Notes: generated by a model not told the origin, from the sequence alone. 64,000 nt of DNA from Metopolophium dirhodum (GCF_019925205.1 NC_083568.1:6900237-6964236); one strand, 5' to 3'; counted from the first letter of the stretch, positions 47,008 to 61,339 are shown. A program made the numbers and translations.

Positions 47008-47470
47008 TTTTTTTTAACAAAATAGTATACTTACAATCTGTAATATTTTATATGCAATAAGTAAATTTAATAAAATAAGATTAATTACAACATAAAAATC
47101 ACATGAAGAGGGAGGCCCGCCATTGTGGAAACCCTCTGACTTGGGAGGGGGGTTAATAGTTTATTGTTTTTAATTAATGCATGTCGGGATTCAACAGATC
47201 CTGATGCCGGTTGTCTTTTTTTCAATAGCTAGATTAGATACTATTGGATTTGTGTGGTTGACTGATTTAGTGTGGAAATGTTTGTAATAGTTTTTGAAAT
47301 AGAGACTGGATTACATTTTTAGGACTTTGTGTAGTGAAAGGTTTGAGACTTATAATTGCGCAGATGTTATTTGGCGAAGAGAGATTGACTGGAAGGCCTG
47401 GATGGTACGTGTTTGGGAAGGCTTGGCACATCCCCTTATTTGGATGCCATAGGCTAACATTGGGTCTTAA
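47008..47470 (-). mobile_element. Possible LINE 3' fragment, minus strand
   Basis: The texture differs from the surroundings. On the minus strand it reads through CCCTCCCAAGTCAGAGGG and TTTCCACAATGGCGGGCC and ends in an AT-rich tail with an A run (the T run at 47,008-47,015). Upstream a short frame reads LLKKRQPASGSVESRHAL, recalling the basic tail of Jockey-like ORF2 proteins, but stops occur in all frames. The A-rich end and composition suggest a truncated non-LTR retrotransposon. The assignment is tentative and the peptide match is weak. Confidence 0.35.
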
Positions 47471-47479
47471 GAATATATT

Positions 47480-50400
47480 CCATACGCATTTATTATTACA
47501 ATAAATGGATCTGTAAAAAAAAATATTCGTATGTGCAAAACTGATAACAACTATGAATGAATATGATAAAATATCAGATAGGAAAGGAGCAGATAATCGT
47601 ATTATTAATGATATTCCACCCCATACCGTGTACGTTTATCTTTTTTTTTAATCTGTATCAACTATGAATGCTATAATATTATACACAGTTTTCTAAATAT
47701 AGAATCAGAATATTGTCTGAGTGTAAAAATTATTTTAAAAAACTCAAATTGACTAGTTTGCGCAATTCAAAATTCAAATCCAAATTTTTACCCCGTGCCT
47801 ATGACTTGTAAATTGTAGATAATACATAAATCTCGTGGTTGACAGGTTAATGAGAATACCAAGGAATATTAAATAACAATATAATATTATTGTCACACTA
47901 TAACAGTGTTCGGTATCGACAATCGGTACCTACATTATAGTATATATCAATATATTACTAAAAATTAGCATTGCGGTATAGGCACTCGTCCACCTTATAA
48001 CAATTATTCATTTAATATTACTTTAACATTTCTAGCAGAAGTTTGGATGGAGAAAAAAAGTAGCAACAATTCTGATTAGGTAAAATAGACATGGTTGGAT
48101 TAGGAATTGATATTAATTCATTCGGCCACGCGAAACATTGTCGTGACCTTTTTGCCATTGAAAAACGTTTAGTCACGATGATGGACCCTCTGTTGTAAAC
48201 TCGTAACCACGCCGCACTTTTTAAATCGATCCCATTAAAATCCATTAGGTATGACGGAACACAAAGTACAAACCTTTTTAGATTTTACCGGTGTTTATCG
48301 ATTCGTTTAAACACGTTTTATAAATTGATGACATACCCCGACAGTGTTCAACACATCCAGCAACTACTGCAACCTTACAATATTTTGTCATCATAAAATA
48401 TTATTATACATTATTGTATATGGCAAATATTTATGATATCCATATAAATTATCTGTTAAAACGTAGTGAATATATATCAGATGTATCGTATTGCTGTTAG
48501 GGGCATAGGGTTCCTGAATATTAATTCTTTCTAATCACGCGATTTGATTCACATACATCATAGGATGAAAACAAATAAATTTTAGAAGTGCAATTTTAAT
48601 GATTGACATGCAACAAAATTGTTCGTGTTCTAGGTACAATGTCATTTATCTGTGTAATGTAAAGCAATCGGTCAAAAAACCGACGGTTAAAATGTCCTTA
48701 TTATACAATGTTTTTCGGACGATAGGATGTTTATATAACGAATCATATATAAAGAGTATACCTAATACCTATGTATAAAAATTAATAACCCATCGCAAAC
48801 AATGCATCGCGATTATACACTTTGAAAAAGTAACAATACGAGTGGATTGTATGATGCACTATAATACTATAATACTATAATAATAGTATAATACTATCAG
48901 GTGGGTACATAATATTATATATTATATTATTGTAAATTATAAATTATAATAATACTCATTATTATGTATATCGCATGTGTATCGTGTTAAAACATTTAAA
49001 CATTTATCCGTCAGTTTAATCGTTATTGACAGTTGCATTTTAATTAAATCCAATTAAACGAATGCACGCATTATACTTATGCAATTATTTTTTACCCACA
49101 CATAACCGTCGAGTAGGAAAAAATAAAACAAACAAACCAACGAGAAAAATGGTTCTGAATTTACATTGCATATTTTACACGCGCGTTTTCCCGGCTCGGA
49201 AATAATCACTCTGCATGCTTGGCCGATCAAATATTTTGTTGTAAATACACAAAGTTCACTGGAAACAAAAAAAAATCATCATTTCGATTCGGGTACTTTG
49301 TGTACGGCCGCCATCGCCACCGAGGAAAATATGAAAAACATAATATTAGTATGTATACAGGAAACGAGAACACGTATTGCAAATATAATATCATAATATA
49401 TTAATATAAATTATAATATTAATATATAAAATGTAGACGGGTACAACTTACTGGTCTACAGTAAACGGATAAAAAACCTATTTGTAATTGAAAAACAAAA
49501 CGTCGATGTATAGCGCAGTGAAAACGTTCGTGCATAAAATATATTATATGTTATATTTCATAAACCGATTCAAAGTTTTACGAAATATTTAATTTTTGTA
49601 ATATAAAATAAAAAATTCATATCATAAATTCTATATTCGAGATTTTCCTTCTGCAACTTATTAAATAAATCATACACGAAACACACACCCACACACACAC
49701 ACACACACTTGAGAATTTCTTATTGAAATTATTATTTTATTATTTTTATTATTATTATTACACATATTAATTTATGACTCAATATGGTACGCACCGTAAC
49801 TTTCATATTATAATATAGTAATCATTATATCTTTGCCACATCAATGATATAGGAAATCTAATTCGCACCGGTTCTAGATGGAATTATACGTTTAGTTTGT
49901 ATATAATAGATAAAATGCATACTATTATTATACAATCATGTGTATAAAAATAATATTAAAAAAATATGTATATATTTTTATATTTATTTCTTACTTATCA
50001 ACATGAAATTTTCACATGAAATATTTCACGCTCAGAACCCTAATGGCTAATTATAAGATGTAGTTAATTATTGTGTGTGGACGGGTATAATATAATAATA
50101 TATGTAATAAACCTACGTACCTACTTATAATATGCATTTCGCGGTGCAATGGTGGGTGTGGTGGTCGAAAAGGGTAGAGGTCGAGCGCGGGGAGTCGTCT
50201 CAATAAAAACGTTTGGACATCGAACCAGTTGGAAAAAAAATCATATTGCAAAATTGCAACCAGTTCACACCGAATGTTATATAAGAACATTATTGTTTTT
50301 ATAAAATTAATTATTAGATAATATTTATGTATTTAACTTCTTTTTTTTATAGGTAAATCTTGATATCAAGCAGCATTGTAAAGCAGTGTTTAAAAGTATT

Positions 50401-52080
50401 GTAAAATAAAATATTGAACTAATGATAGAAATAAATTATTATAGGTATAGAACCTAAATTTGTAAAAAATGTACGCCCATCGATGCTACTCTAGTACTTT
50501 ACCAATATCAAAGCATATGATATAATAGGGTAATATAGGTGGTATATACAGTATATATATATAGGTATACTAAGTATAAGTATACATATATGCACCGTTC
50601 CCTAAAGATTAAAAAATCATGTAGACGGAGCTCTTTTATCATTCGCACTCTACCCAATTATACCATAATACCTTTGTAGTTCACAGTGATATAATAAACA
50701 CTATCAACCTGTGATAGACGATCTATATAATATAGAGAATCTATAATTTGACCATATATTCAAATAATACGTAGCGAACAACAATGCAAAATAATATTTA
50801 ATGTTTATACAACACTAATATTGCATAATATATAATATACAATAATATAATATATTATGTACTATAATATAATACAATTAATTTACAGTTTATTTTTTTA
50901 TTATTTATTTTAACAATATTAATATTAATTTCTAAACATACGTCTTCTGAGGTTATTGGCGTTTCTAAAATACATTACATTTTATAATTTGTACAAAAAA
51001 CGTCAAGTATGATGCATGAAAGCCTTATGCATTACCTATGAATTCTCAAAATATAAAATTTAATAAATTCATTATTTAAGGTTAAAGTGGTTGGGGGAGG
51101 GGGTAAGCATGGTAGTCAATTAACCCTGTATAATATCATCTAATTTTTTTTTCGGTTATTATATAAGTGATTATAAGTGTTCATTGCTCGGTTCATTGCA
51201 GTCGAGACCTACATTTTATAAAACATATTTCCAGTATGTAAACCTCGAGTGAGTCCTAGGACGGTTGATTTTAAATTATTATGGCCACACGTCAAAACCA
51301 TTATATAGCCAGAAACCAGGTTAGGTATTATGCCGTATAAATTATTAACTCTCTCTCTATCTCTTGCTGTTATACAAACGAAGAAAACAAAAATAATTAT
51401 CATTACATTTTTCTGTTGTATCTATTATTATGATTTATGACTTATTATATTATGTACATTGCATAGGCATAAAATTCGTTTAAAAACATAAGAACACTAT
51501 ACGGCGCACGAGCGATGATTTACACAGTCCCAATTAAATACATTTTTTCCACATAAATGCTAAACCATCATCCGAATAGTCGTTTATCATTAGCGTACGA
51601 AGTTATAATAACAATATTATACGAGACGCGTGATGGTCGCTGTATATTAATTTGTTCATCGTTTCTTAGAATCGAGGCACAGCAACCAGAACTATAAAAT
51701 CGCATCTGACGCCTTCATTGATTTTTTTCGAAATTATTGATGAATCGTCAAAAACGCGTTCACGTAATGATACGCGTATTTAGGTTAAACGCATCGAAAC
51801 GAGTAAACACGACAGCATCGAGTCGGCGACGTATAATCAACTGTATATTTTCCATCACCCAAACCCTATTACAGTATTACTTATTAGGTATATTATCATA
51901 GATACTTCGCGAGTCCTGTGATTAGTTTGAATACACAGAATAACCACACATATACAAACACACACACACGAGAGGTACTTATAGCTACGACGCGCATACT
52001 ATTCATATGTTATTATGAACACATACATAATAATATTATGTTTAATATATTTCCACCGAGTTTTGAATTCGTACTTAGTT
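47480..52080. other. AT-rich noncoding stretch
   Basis: No gene is supported. A minus-strand 75-codon frame at 48,018-48,245 (MDFNGIDLKSAAWLRVYNRG) lies in a locally less AT-rich patch and has protein-like composition, but no family or splice signals are recognised. An (AC)n microsatellite is at 49,681-49,708. Dense TA palindromes lie at 48,861-48,900 and 50,820-50,880. Confidence 0.45.
49681..49708 (+). repeat. (AC)n microsatellite
   Basis: AC units with one CCC interruption near the start. Confidence 0.95.
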
Positions 52081-52089
52081 AACGAGACA

Positions 52090-53660
52090 TTCATCCACGC
52101 AGTTCGGTGACGTCGGCGGCTCGCGAGAGTTCTGCCCGCAATGATGTTATGTAATAAGTAGGTATATAATGACGTTGTGAAGCATATCCGCGCGGAGCGG
52201 ATCTGCTAATCACCTGGAGCCGGTGGGTGGCAACCCCGTTTGTGGCGGATATAATATATAATATAATATACGTTTGCGTCGTCGTAGTCTGAAACATGAC
52301 AAATTACAAATAAATGTGCGGAGACGGAGAATAGGAATAATGGGAAAGAGAAAAAAAACACAATACAAACATCGCGGCGCGATATACCGGGGCGGTCGAC
52401 GAATGATGAAAACTTATAGCTTGTATATAATATAATAAAAATATATAATAATATAAAGAAACCATTAATCTGCTCGGGGCATCTCTCGCGACATCTGTGT
52501 ATTTTGAGGACATTTCGACAAAAAGTAAAATAATACTCGGTTACATTAGTAACAAATAACAATAATGACGAATGGAGGAGAATGGTATACATAAAAAAAA
52601 ATAATAATAATAATAAATATATATATATCGTATTAAAAAAATATCAAGAACCCATTGTGCACGCACGCTGGTCTTAGCGGGGAATTAAACAGTTACACAC
52701 ACACAATTCGTAAATCGTTACTGTGCGGGGTACCTACGACGTGGATACCAACGGTGGTGCAACGAAACTGGTCCCCGTTTGTGTATTATTATATTATTCT
52801 TTTGCGACGTATACAATAACGAATATTATCGCGTTATCGGCACCGGTAGATCTCGGACGAGTGACGACTACCGTGGCCCGCGAGGCGGTGTGTGTTTATT
52901 TTGTGCACGGCCGTCGCTCGAGAGCACTTACGAATATTTTCCGAGCAGCTGCCGTCGCACGACAAAAATTCACGTAGTCGGGCGGCAAGCAGATTAAAAT
53001 ACCCTTCAAGTAAGCCCCGCATAACATAGGACGTACACAATACACGGTGGAGGATTCCTATAACCGTCGTACGTCGTCGTTGTCGTCGTAAGTTCTCTAC
53101 CGTCTTCCCCACGAGCGTTTTCTGCAGCGATGCCGCGGGTGGGTACAATATGCGTGCGCTCGTCGAATAATAATAATAATATTAATGATAATAAGTGAGA
53201 CGGTGCAGCAGGGTATAGGCGCTGATAGGCTGGGTAGATGTAACTATTATACTACGTAAATGGATGGGTAAGGCACGAAGCCAGAACGGCTACAATGCAA
53301 AAAGGGGTCGTCGAGTAATCGCGTTCTGCGGTGGTACGCGGAGGACACCATTGTGCCCACCTGTTGGTGCGCAAAATCGAAACCGGCGGATGAGATATTA
53401 ATATTATTTTCGTACCTACAACTATTATTATAATGCACGGCCACTCTTCTTATTTTTTCAACTTCAGATTTCTTTATAATATAATATAATATTTTATCAT
53501 TTGTTGAAACGTACCATTGTAAAGCAACACACACCGGGGACATGTGTGTGTTAAGTGTTTACAGAAATAATAAATGTGACAGATTTCATATTATAATATG
53601 ACCCGTGTAGACGCGTACTGCACTGCTGCCGTCAGTAAAGCGTCCGGATTCCGGAGACGC
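52090..53660. promoter_or_regulatory. CpG-rich island complex
   Basis: CpG-rich blocks at 52,090-52,250, 52,720-53,160, 53,270-53,390 and 53,605-53,665 are separated by AT-rich sequence. Overlapping frames of 68-128 codons occur on both strands. In the densest part (52,720-52,980) a plus frame of 84 codons and a minus frame of 104 codons overlap, so neither is preferred. A donor-like TTCAA|GTAAGC lies at about 53,008. It may contain exons or a promoter; nothing is decisive. Confidence 0.35.
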
Positions 53661-53669
53661 CTATAATAT

Positions 53670-56600
53670 TATTATTGTATGAGTAAGTTGATGTTGAATA
53701 AATAATATTGTTCGATTTCGGAAAATTCTTCAGTCACATAATATTATGTTGAAGAATGCGGTTTTAATTAAATAATATTAATTCGACGAATTATATAATA
53801 GTAATATAGTACCTAATGACTATATTATAATATTGTAATATATATATAACGTCACAGTACAATAAACTGCAGTTTTGATAAGTGGTAAAATGTTGACGAA
53901 TATCGACACTGTTTGTACCGTTGTTGTTTTAGGAATACCTACATATTTTATTTGTAAACAATTTTTCTGGTTATTACTGTTATAACTTATAAGTGTAAAC
54001 TCCCGTTAACTGGGGGAGATAGCGTTATTTTGATGTTATTTCCCCTGGAGAAGTTAACATAAGTTATAAGTAGTAACTCTTGGCTACTTTTAAATTAATT
54101 CTTTGAATGTAATATTTTCGAGTACTTACATAATAATATTATTAATAGGAATATTTATAAATTATTACACACCAATCTCTTGACTCAACCATCATCTCCA
54201 CCTTTTATGTTAGGTTAGCTGTTTTGCGTATATTTACACATATTGATATTATATTATGCGATGTTCCAATGTTCGTTGATTGCTATAATATTATTCTTCG
54301 ATCAAATTTCATAATAACGTAAACAACGTTTTGAATTAATTTTTGAAAAAAAGACAATTGTTTTCTTATACGCTTTGTGATTGAATAGTGTTTACAAATC
54401 ATTCGAGTGTTGAACGACTTATAATAACATTAAATTATATTGTACAATATACAATTTAACATAAACATGGTTAAAACATTACAATAACTCACTCGTTTCA
54501 CCTAATTTACGCATATTATTTAGTCTACTGAGAAGCGTCAATCTAGGTTTTATGAATATTCAATAGTATTACGGGGGCCTATAATATTACCAAGTAAATA
54601 GATAATATATTATCGTTCAAACTTCAAATAATATTATGTATACGTCTATAAGAAACAACGCGTGGCGATGAGGTTCGTATGGTACGAATTATTATTATTG
54701 TTGTTTTTGTTGTTACGAGCGACGACTGACAGCCCTAATTTGAATTATCCTACTCGAACGGAAATCCAGGGTAATTTTTAAATTGTTGTATATTATTATC
54801 GAGCACACTAAAATGGTATAAACGCATAATATGTACTCTAGCCTCGATTTATTATGTAAATCGCTCATTGAAGTATCAGAGCTTTATTATACCTAACAGG
54901 ACTGCGTTCGTGTATATTCGGTGTGACAGGTTAAAATGGTTGTAGATTTAAAGAAAACGAGTATAATGGAAACACTATCGCTGTTAAGATTTATAATGCA
55001 AATCAACCATTATAAGTGTTATTGATGCCGTAGATTTGTTTAATAATATTTGAATTCTAAAATTAATTCTTTTTTTACGACTAGGTATTTAGGTATATAG
55101 GCTTTACATTCACAATAACAATAATATAGGTCTGTTATTTTATCACACTTGGTAACTGTTCGTCATAACTCATAACTTATACATACCTACGTGGGGTGAT
55201 TCATATAAAAGTAAATATCTAGTTTATTATAACATTGATTATAAATAGTAAGTACTGGTAATAATAATAGTTTCGATAGGTATTAAAAGATTTCTTCTCC
55301 GGATAAATATTCGACGAATTCAGCCCAACTCCAAACGTTTGAATATAATTTTATCATGGGGACATTTTTTGTTTTATTAAATTATTATGTTAATGTTAAT
55401 CCAATAAATCATAGCATATTCTCATATATAATATTAATATATTAACATTTTCTTGAAAACATTTTAATGAGACGTTTTTCATCTCTCCTGAAAAGTAATC
55501 AATATGATATAATATTATGAATATGGAGTTATGAGTATGACGATATATTGTGAATTAGGCCGACGTCAGACTATTGATTTTTCTCTATCGCGTCATAGTC
55601 CCACGGGCCTATTTTATAGTAAATAACGAGGAATTTATGATCGAATCGATTCTAGATGTATATACAATGGTACCTATTATGACGCGACATTATAATATTT
55701 GAATATTTTTATTGTGTGTATATGCCTATAATATAAGTAAATGTACCAATATATGAAGAGTGCAATGTAAATAATATAGTATATACATATACATAAAGCG
55801 ATACTAATCAAAACCATGAATAATATGTGAAATTACAAATTGGATCGTCATAAACGTCATTAGCCAAAACGCAATGGATCTGTATTTTAAACAATAGTAT
55901 TTGTACGAAAAAAACAAAAACGCTAAAACATACTTTATATTATAATATAATATAATATCTGCATCATTTTCTCCGATAATTGAACATAGTTATTCGGTTA
56001 TTCCTTATAAAGTTATAACTAAAGAGCGAATTATTAGAAGTTGAAATATGATTCTTATATGCTCTAAAAAACCTTAAAGTATTCTCTTAATAATCCTTAA
56101 ACTGGTAAAATATGCCGAAAATATACTTTTTTTATACTTCATATAATTTAAAAATCTGTATACCAATTACAATAGAAACATTATTATGTAAAATATACAG
56201 TATATCGTAGGTATATATGTTTATATAAGACTATACATTTATAACTTTAACATTTACTATCGATTGCACATCATTATTGTATTTAAACTTGAAAATAATT
56301 ATTGCATAACTTTTCTTTGGTAATTCAGTCACAATTGAAACAATCAAACACCTTGGACAATTTTCAATTTAGTTACAAACAAATTATTAAACAATAAATG
56401 TCTATAATTTTTCAATCAAACATATTTTCAACTCAAGAAAATAAAAAATTAACACAATATGATTTATTATGAATAAGTAATACAATATATTCTCCTAAAT
56501 TTAAAATATAGGCTAAATATTCTCCAAAATGTTTGTTAATATAAATAATACATTTTTTTTATGAGTTCTGAACTGAAAAAGCTGTTAAATTATTTTACCC

Positions 56601-58055
56601 TGTTGAGCTGTATAAGTTAATACATATATGTAAAAACCTAAAAATCCGCTCTCTACTTATATCAATATAATTGGTTGGTATTGTAATTCGTACACACTAC
56701 ATAATGAGACTTATGAAAATAACAATCAAATGCCAATATTATTGTTTCGGGAATTTGTATACGATATACGTATGTGGGTTGAAAATACCATAATAATAAT
56801 ATGTTTATGTATTATACATATTTTAAAAATATATCTACGGCTGTATTTCATTCGTTTATTTTAATGACGAGTAAAATAATTTGTATTATTATTGTTTTAG
56901 AAATTAATTTAACCGTGGAATGATTGTTATTCCAATAATAATAATTGCTCTCTCAGACGAAAACCGATACCGTACTACGATTGCATACATTACATTACTG
57001 TGTAATATTAAAATATTCAAATAATCATACAATATAATATATAGGTACTAAGAAAATACTGAAAGCGTCCGTAAATTTCATAATTTAATAATAATGATTT
57101 ATAGTCACGATTTTAAAATGTTATTTTAGCTTTGATAACAATTTGATATCTTCCGCGAATGTCCTATTATAATAATATATAGCGCTATAACTTATAATAT
57201 TGTAATTTGTGTCCATGAATGCACGAGAACTAATATATTATTATCATTAAATTTTCAAACTTTCTAAAATTAGATAAGAAGTTTTCCGCCGTACTAAATT
57301 TAAATTTATTTTAAACTTTTATCGTTTTCTTATTATTTACGTTAAAAATGTTTTTTATAATCTAAAACTACAGAATATTCATCATTCGTCCTATCCGTGC
57401 TTTGATTGATATGAAGAAAACGACGAACGCCACTTCGTCGAATTTTTCCGTGCTTTAATTATTTTGTCATTGCCACGGACGGTCGAATAAAACGCCATTA
57501 AAATAATCGATTAATGCGAGTCTATATTTTTACATCAAACGTTTTATAATATAAACCCCGTAATATAATACACCCGTTTTACACGTCACATCGGCCTGCA
57601 CGTACGAAGCTGCAACTACACAATTTTTCATGAAATAATATTATATCAGGTGCAGCATGTTTTTCAAACATCTGATTTCGGACCATTCGTCCGGTTGTCG
57701 CAGATGATGATAATAATATATAAAATTATTATTATACGCATATCAGCCCTAACCCACCGCACTTACAATAATATTATAGAGGGAGATTATATTGTACATA
57801 TAGGTAATACACGAAACATGTCGTAATAACTTCCACAATGGACATAGAAGCAGACCAGAAAACCTTATCCGATTTCAGTTATATTTCTGTACTTATTATT
57901 GTATACCTACTATTAATACAACTCAGGTATATATGCCGCCGCGTCGTTTGAATAATGCCATTATGAGGATATCGCACGATTCGATACACCGCGTCGTACG
58001 CATTACATTATGTATATTATGCGCGTGTGACCCGACGTCCGCGTTAATATAATAT
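53670..58055. other. Longest AT-rich spacer, about 4.4 kb
   Basis: No open frame of note, no repeat and no CpG island are seen. The patch 57,410-57,530 (TTGATTGATATG, TTTAATTATTTTG, ATAATCGATTAATG) is rich in TAAT/ATTA homeodomain-type cores and less TA-repetitive. That is a weak hint of an enhancer, although such cores are expected by chance in AT-rich DNA. Confidence 0.5.
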
Positions 58056-58059
58056 AAAA

Positions 58060-59230
58060 TCATCATCGGTTCGTTATACCTATACGTAGTCGTGTACAAG
58101 ACGCGATGAATTTACTGCAGGGGATGTGTTTTCGAGGGATTTTTGTCGCCCTCCCCCCGCGGACTCTGCGTTGCTGCAGACTGCACAATTATAAACGCCC
58201 GACTCGCACCGCGCATTCCCTTAAGTAGTATAATATTCAATATATTATACATATATTACGTACACACACGGTATTATACATATACGATATACATGTGGTA
58301 CGGTAACTCGTATAATAATAATATATTATACGCGAAGAACGATAGTATAACTACCCGTCGGCTGTAGGCCACGGTGGCGGGGGTGGTGGCACGCGGTGCT
58401 GATGGTGGCGAGGAAACACGATTGACACACACAATAACGGGTTTCCACAAAACGTGTCCCTGCCGTAGTTGTAGTTCGGCGGCGGTCGTCGAGTCGTCGT
58501 CCGACGTGTGTGTATATTATTATTATAATGCGTACACGGTAATATATTATGCGATCGTTATTGCCTTGCGCGCCGTCGTATATATACGACAGAAACGTTT
58601 AAATTGATTAAAAAAAAAAAAAAAAAACAGAAAGAAACGAAAAGGAAAGAAATAAAAAAAAAATGTAAAAATCAAACAGGATTTATGGCTAAATCTCTTT
58701 CTAATCTATTAAAATAAGTTACGCTCTTGTTTTGTTTTTTTTTATTATTATTTTTGTCTTTTATATCTTGCTCTCTGTCGTTCGTTTGCGCTCATATTAT
58801 TATCTGTTATTTGTTTGTATATACGTATACATTTATACATAAAATAATGTAATATATAATATTATAACGCGCACGCCGGGTCATATAATTGAAACGCATT
58901 TGTGCGCGCTGGCCCACGCTCAGCGGGGACACCCAAAGGGTATATAATAATATGGTATGCGCGCTGCACAAAACGACTATCGTCGTATAAAATAATATTA
59001 ATACAGCCGTATTATTATATGTATACGTATTACAGTCGTAAATATCGAGAAAAAATATTATATACAAACGATAATTTTATTTCATTTTTTTATTATCATT
59101 ATTATTATTATTGATATTAATTTGTACGCGCGTCGCGCACTAATCCGGTCCTGTGTGCCCCGTGAATAATGACCGTCCGTCTCCCGCGGACAGACGCCTC
59201 TCGGCCATCGTCGTCGCCTCCTCTATATTA
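58060..59230. promoter_or_regulatory. Two CpG-rich islands around an A-rich gap
   Basis: CpG-rich at 58,090-58,240 and 58,350-58,580 (GGTGGCGGGGGTGGTGGC, GTCGTCGAGTCGTCGTCCG) and again at 58,865-58,945 and 59,125-59,225. The gap has an A run at 58,610-58,627 and a purine-rich tract to 58,675. A 77-codon frame at 58,374-58,607 begins MAGVVARGADGGEETRLTHT but ends in TA-tract peptide. There is no splice evidence. Confidence 0.3.
58610..58627 (+). repeat. Poly-A run of about 18 bases
   Basis: The run is followed by an A/G-rich tract (58,628-58,670). It could be a retroposed tail but nothing transcript-like precedes it; probably simple sequence. Confidence 0.9.
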
Positions 59231-59239
59231 TTATTATTA

Positions 59240-60000
59240 TTATTATCATTATAAACTTGCAACACTTACGGGTGCGTTTATACAAATACATAATATTATA
59301 ATGTGATAAAAAAGTATAGAATATTATCGAATACTCGCGAGTTTACCTACTTGCACAATAATAATAATATTTAATAATAATAATGATGATGATGATAATA
59401 ATTACACTATCATTGTTTTACCACTTGTTGTTTTCGACCATTTTATTTTTTCTTTCCACTCGACTTCTCCCACGCCACGTTCGGGTACGATATTTTCACA
59501 CACACCGTACATATATACGAACGCCATTTTATTTACGCATGTGCCCGCGAGCCGAACAAATATTTCACTTGCTGTTGTGTAATATAATGGCTCGTTCGGA
59601 ACGATGTTTACGCCGATAAATCGAACGTATACCAAATATACATATGTAAGTACGTGCACTGGTACACTACGTCTATTTGGATGACAGCCGTGGTGTTTAA
59701 TATGTACTAATTAAATTACCGGCGAGTGTACCACGGCGAATTTTTGACACTGTAGGAAACCAAATATTATAATATAGTTATACGTAAACAATATGAATGA
59801 TGTCACTGCAGTGCGTGTTCCAAATAATAAACACGTCTAATACTCATTAGGGGTATAGTCAAATGTCATCGATACGCTTATTAAAAAAAAAAAAACAACT
59901 GTTTCGAGTGTTCCGACAGAACAATATCATAATAATATAATATTTTAAACGAGTTGCCATCATCACGCGGAATCCGCGAGATCAACTATACCCACCCCAC
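59240..60000. other. AT-rich spacer with ATT/GAT triplet repeats
   Basis: ATT arrays at about 59,226-59,252 and GAT/AAT arrays at 59,355-59,400. A 78-codon plus frame (59,383-59,619) and an 85-codon minus frame overlap. CCGTGGT and ACCACGG flank a 40-base segment near 59,688-59,735 as a small inverted repeat. No gene is supported. Confidence 0.45.
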
Positions 60001-60410
60001 TGCCGCGATGTGCTTGTTTTTTAAATTGCCAACTTATATACAATATTAGTAGCGATGGGCGATCGCCGATCGACGTCGTTCTCAATATGCGCAATATACC
60101 TACACACGCCATAATAATATAATATATTATTATTATAAAATATTCACATGGCCGCGGTGTTGTCGTCGTGAGTCGCGATCGTCGCCGTCGTCGTCAGTCC
60201 ATATCTAAACCGCATCACTGCGGCAGAGTCGTCTGCAGTATAATAATATTATAATAATATTATTGTCGTGGGCGTTTTGGTATGTATTATTTTCCCCTCC
60301 GACCACCGTCTTTCATCGTAGGTAGGTTTATATACTTTTATACCTATATATTGTAATATAGGTACATGGATATTATGTATTGTGGTCCTCTTCGCGGCCG
60401 TGCCTATATA

Positions 60411-60426
<16 letters not shown>

Positions 60427-60452
<26 letters not shown>
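60427..60452 (+). repeat. (GT)n microsatellite, first
   Basis: Thirteen GT units directly follow an AT array (60,405-60,426). A second GT array lies 50 bases further right. Confidence 0.95.
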
Positions 60453-60456
<4 letters not shown>

Positions 60457-60501
60457 AGGAACTAGCGCATAGTATATATATTATATTATACGCACGCGCA
60501 C

Positions 60502-60525
60502 GTGTGTGTGTGTGTGTGTGTGTGT
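60502..60525 (+). repeat. (GT)n microsatellite, second
   Basis: About 12 GT units follow CGCACGCGCA, an alternating purine-pyrimidine stretch with Z-DNA-forming potential. It is paired with the array at 60,427. Confidence 0.95.
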
Positions 60526-60911
60526 ATAGTCTCTTCACATGACCCTCCCCTGACAATCCCACGCGGCCGCCTGTTATAGTATTATTATTATTTTTACTAT
60601 CACAATGGGCAATCAATCTCTTTTTCCGTGTGTTCCCCTCCTCCTCTGTGCCGTCGTCCGACCGTTCTGTTGCTCTTTCCGCCGGTCGAAAATGAAATAA
60701 AACTCCGCCGGGGCCAAGTTCATTAACACCGCGGGCGCGCGCTCGCGACTGACTAAATGCAAAGTGTATATTATATATATATATGCATAATAAATATTAT
60801 ATACTCTCTTCGCGTCCTTCTCCCGCTCGTACCTACCTACCTACCTACTTGTACAATATTATAATATTTATATTCCGTCAAACGAACTCGGGACCGTATC
60901 AAAACCACACA

Positions 60912-60937
60912 CGGCGGTGGTGGCGGCGGCGGCGGCG
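60912..60937 (+). repeat. (GGC/GGT)n trinucleotide repeat
   Basis: Eight or nine GGC and GGT triplets within the CpG island, comparable to 18,448-18,473. Confidence 0.9.
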
Positions 60938-61339
60938 TGTGACATCGTTCAACCTAATGAACCGACGACGCAATACGGTGAGAGCGAGAGAGAACACGAT
61001 ATTATTATTATTATAATAATAATACGAACCTATATATACAAACGCGTTGTGTACGATATATATTTATACTTTGCATTCGCCGATGATAAATCATACGTAT
61101 AATAAAGGTAGGCAAAGACCTTTTGCCGCCGTCGCCGATTAGCGTTCGACTTGTTACCGCAGCTATTTCATATATACCTACGGTGTGCAGTGTATTTAGG
61201 TCGTACGATGTGTGTATAATATGTACATACGATTCCAAACACGGACGCGCGCTCCATACTTTATCATTTTCGATTCGAGCTACCGCCGCCCAAAAACGAG
61301 TATTTTCAATTATCCGCATCATAGGCATTGTTTGGCCGC

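Larger units (their letters stand above)
60000..61330. promoter_or_regulatory. CpG-rich island complex with GT microsatellites
   Basis: CpG-rich blocks at 60,050-60,095, 60,150-60,240, 60,630-60,760, 60,895-60,990 and 61,120-61,330 are interleaved with (GT)n and TA arrays. Opposed frames (137 codons minus at 61,011-61,424; 131 codons plus at 61,123-61,518) cover the same bases, so at most one can be coding. Neither shows a known motif and both contain TA-tract peptides (YIIYCIYIY). This is a candidate promoter or exon area only. Confidence 0.3.

Noticed and set aside
52206..52592. 128-codon minus-strand frame
   Set aside because: Hydrophobic low-complexity peptide (IIYYIRH, FFFSFPLF) from A/T runs; no domain and no splice support.
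54000..54080. Inverted repeat around TATAACTTATAAGTGTAAACT
   Set aside because: Pairing is patchy once the AT-rich ends are discounted.
55190..55240. GGGGTGATTCATATAAAAG as another end of the TA-flanked transposon family
   Set aside because: Only the first nine or ten bases resemble the terminus; the following conserved blocks are missing.
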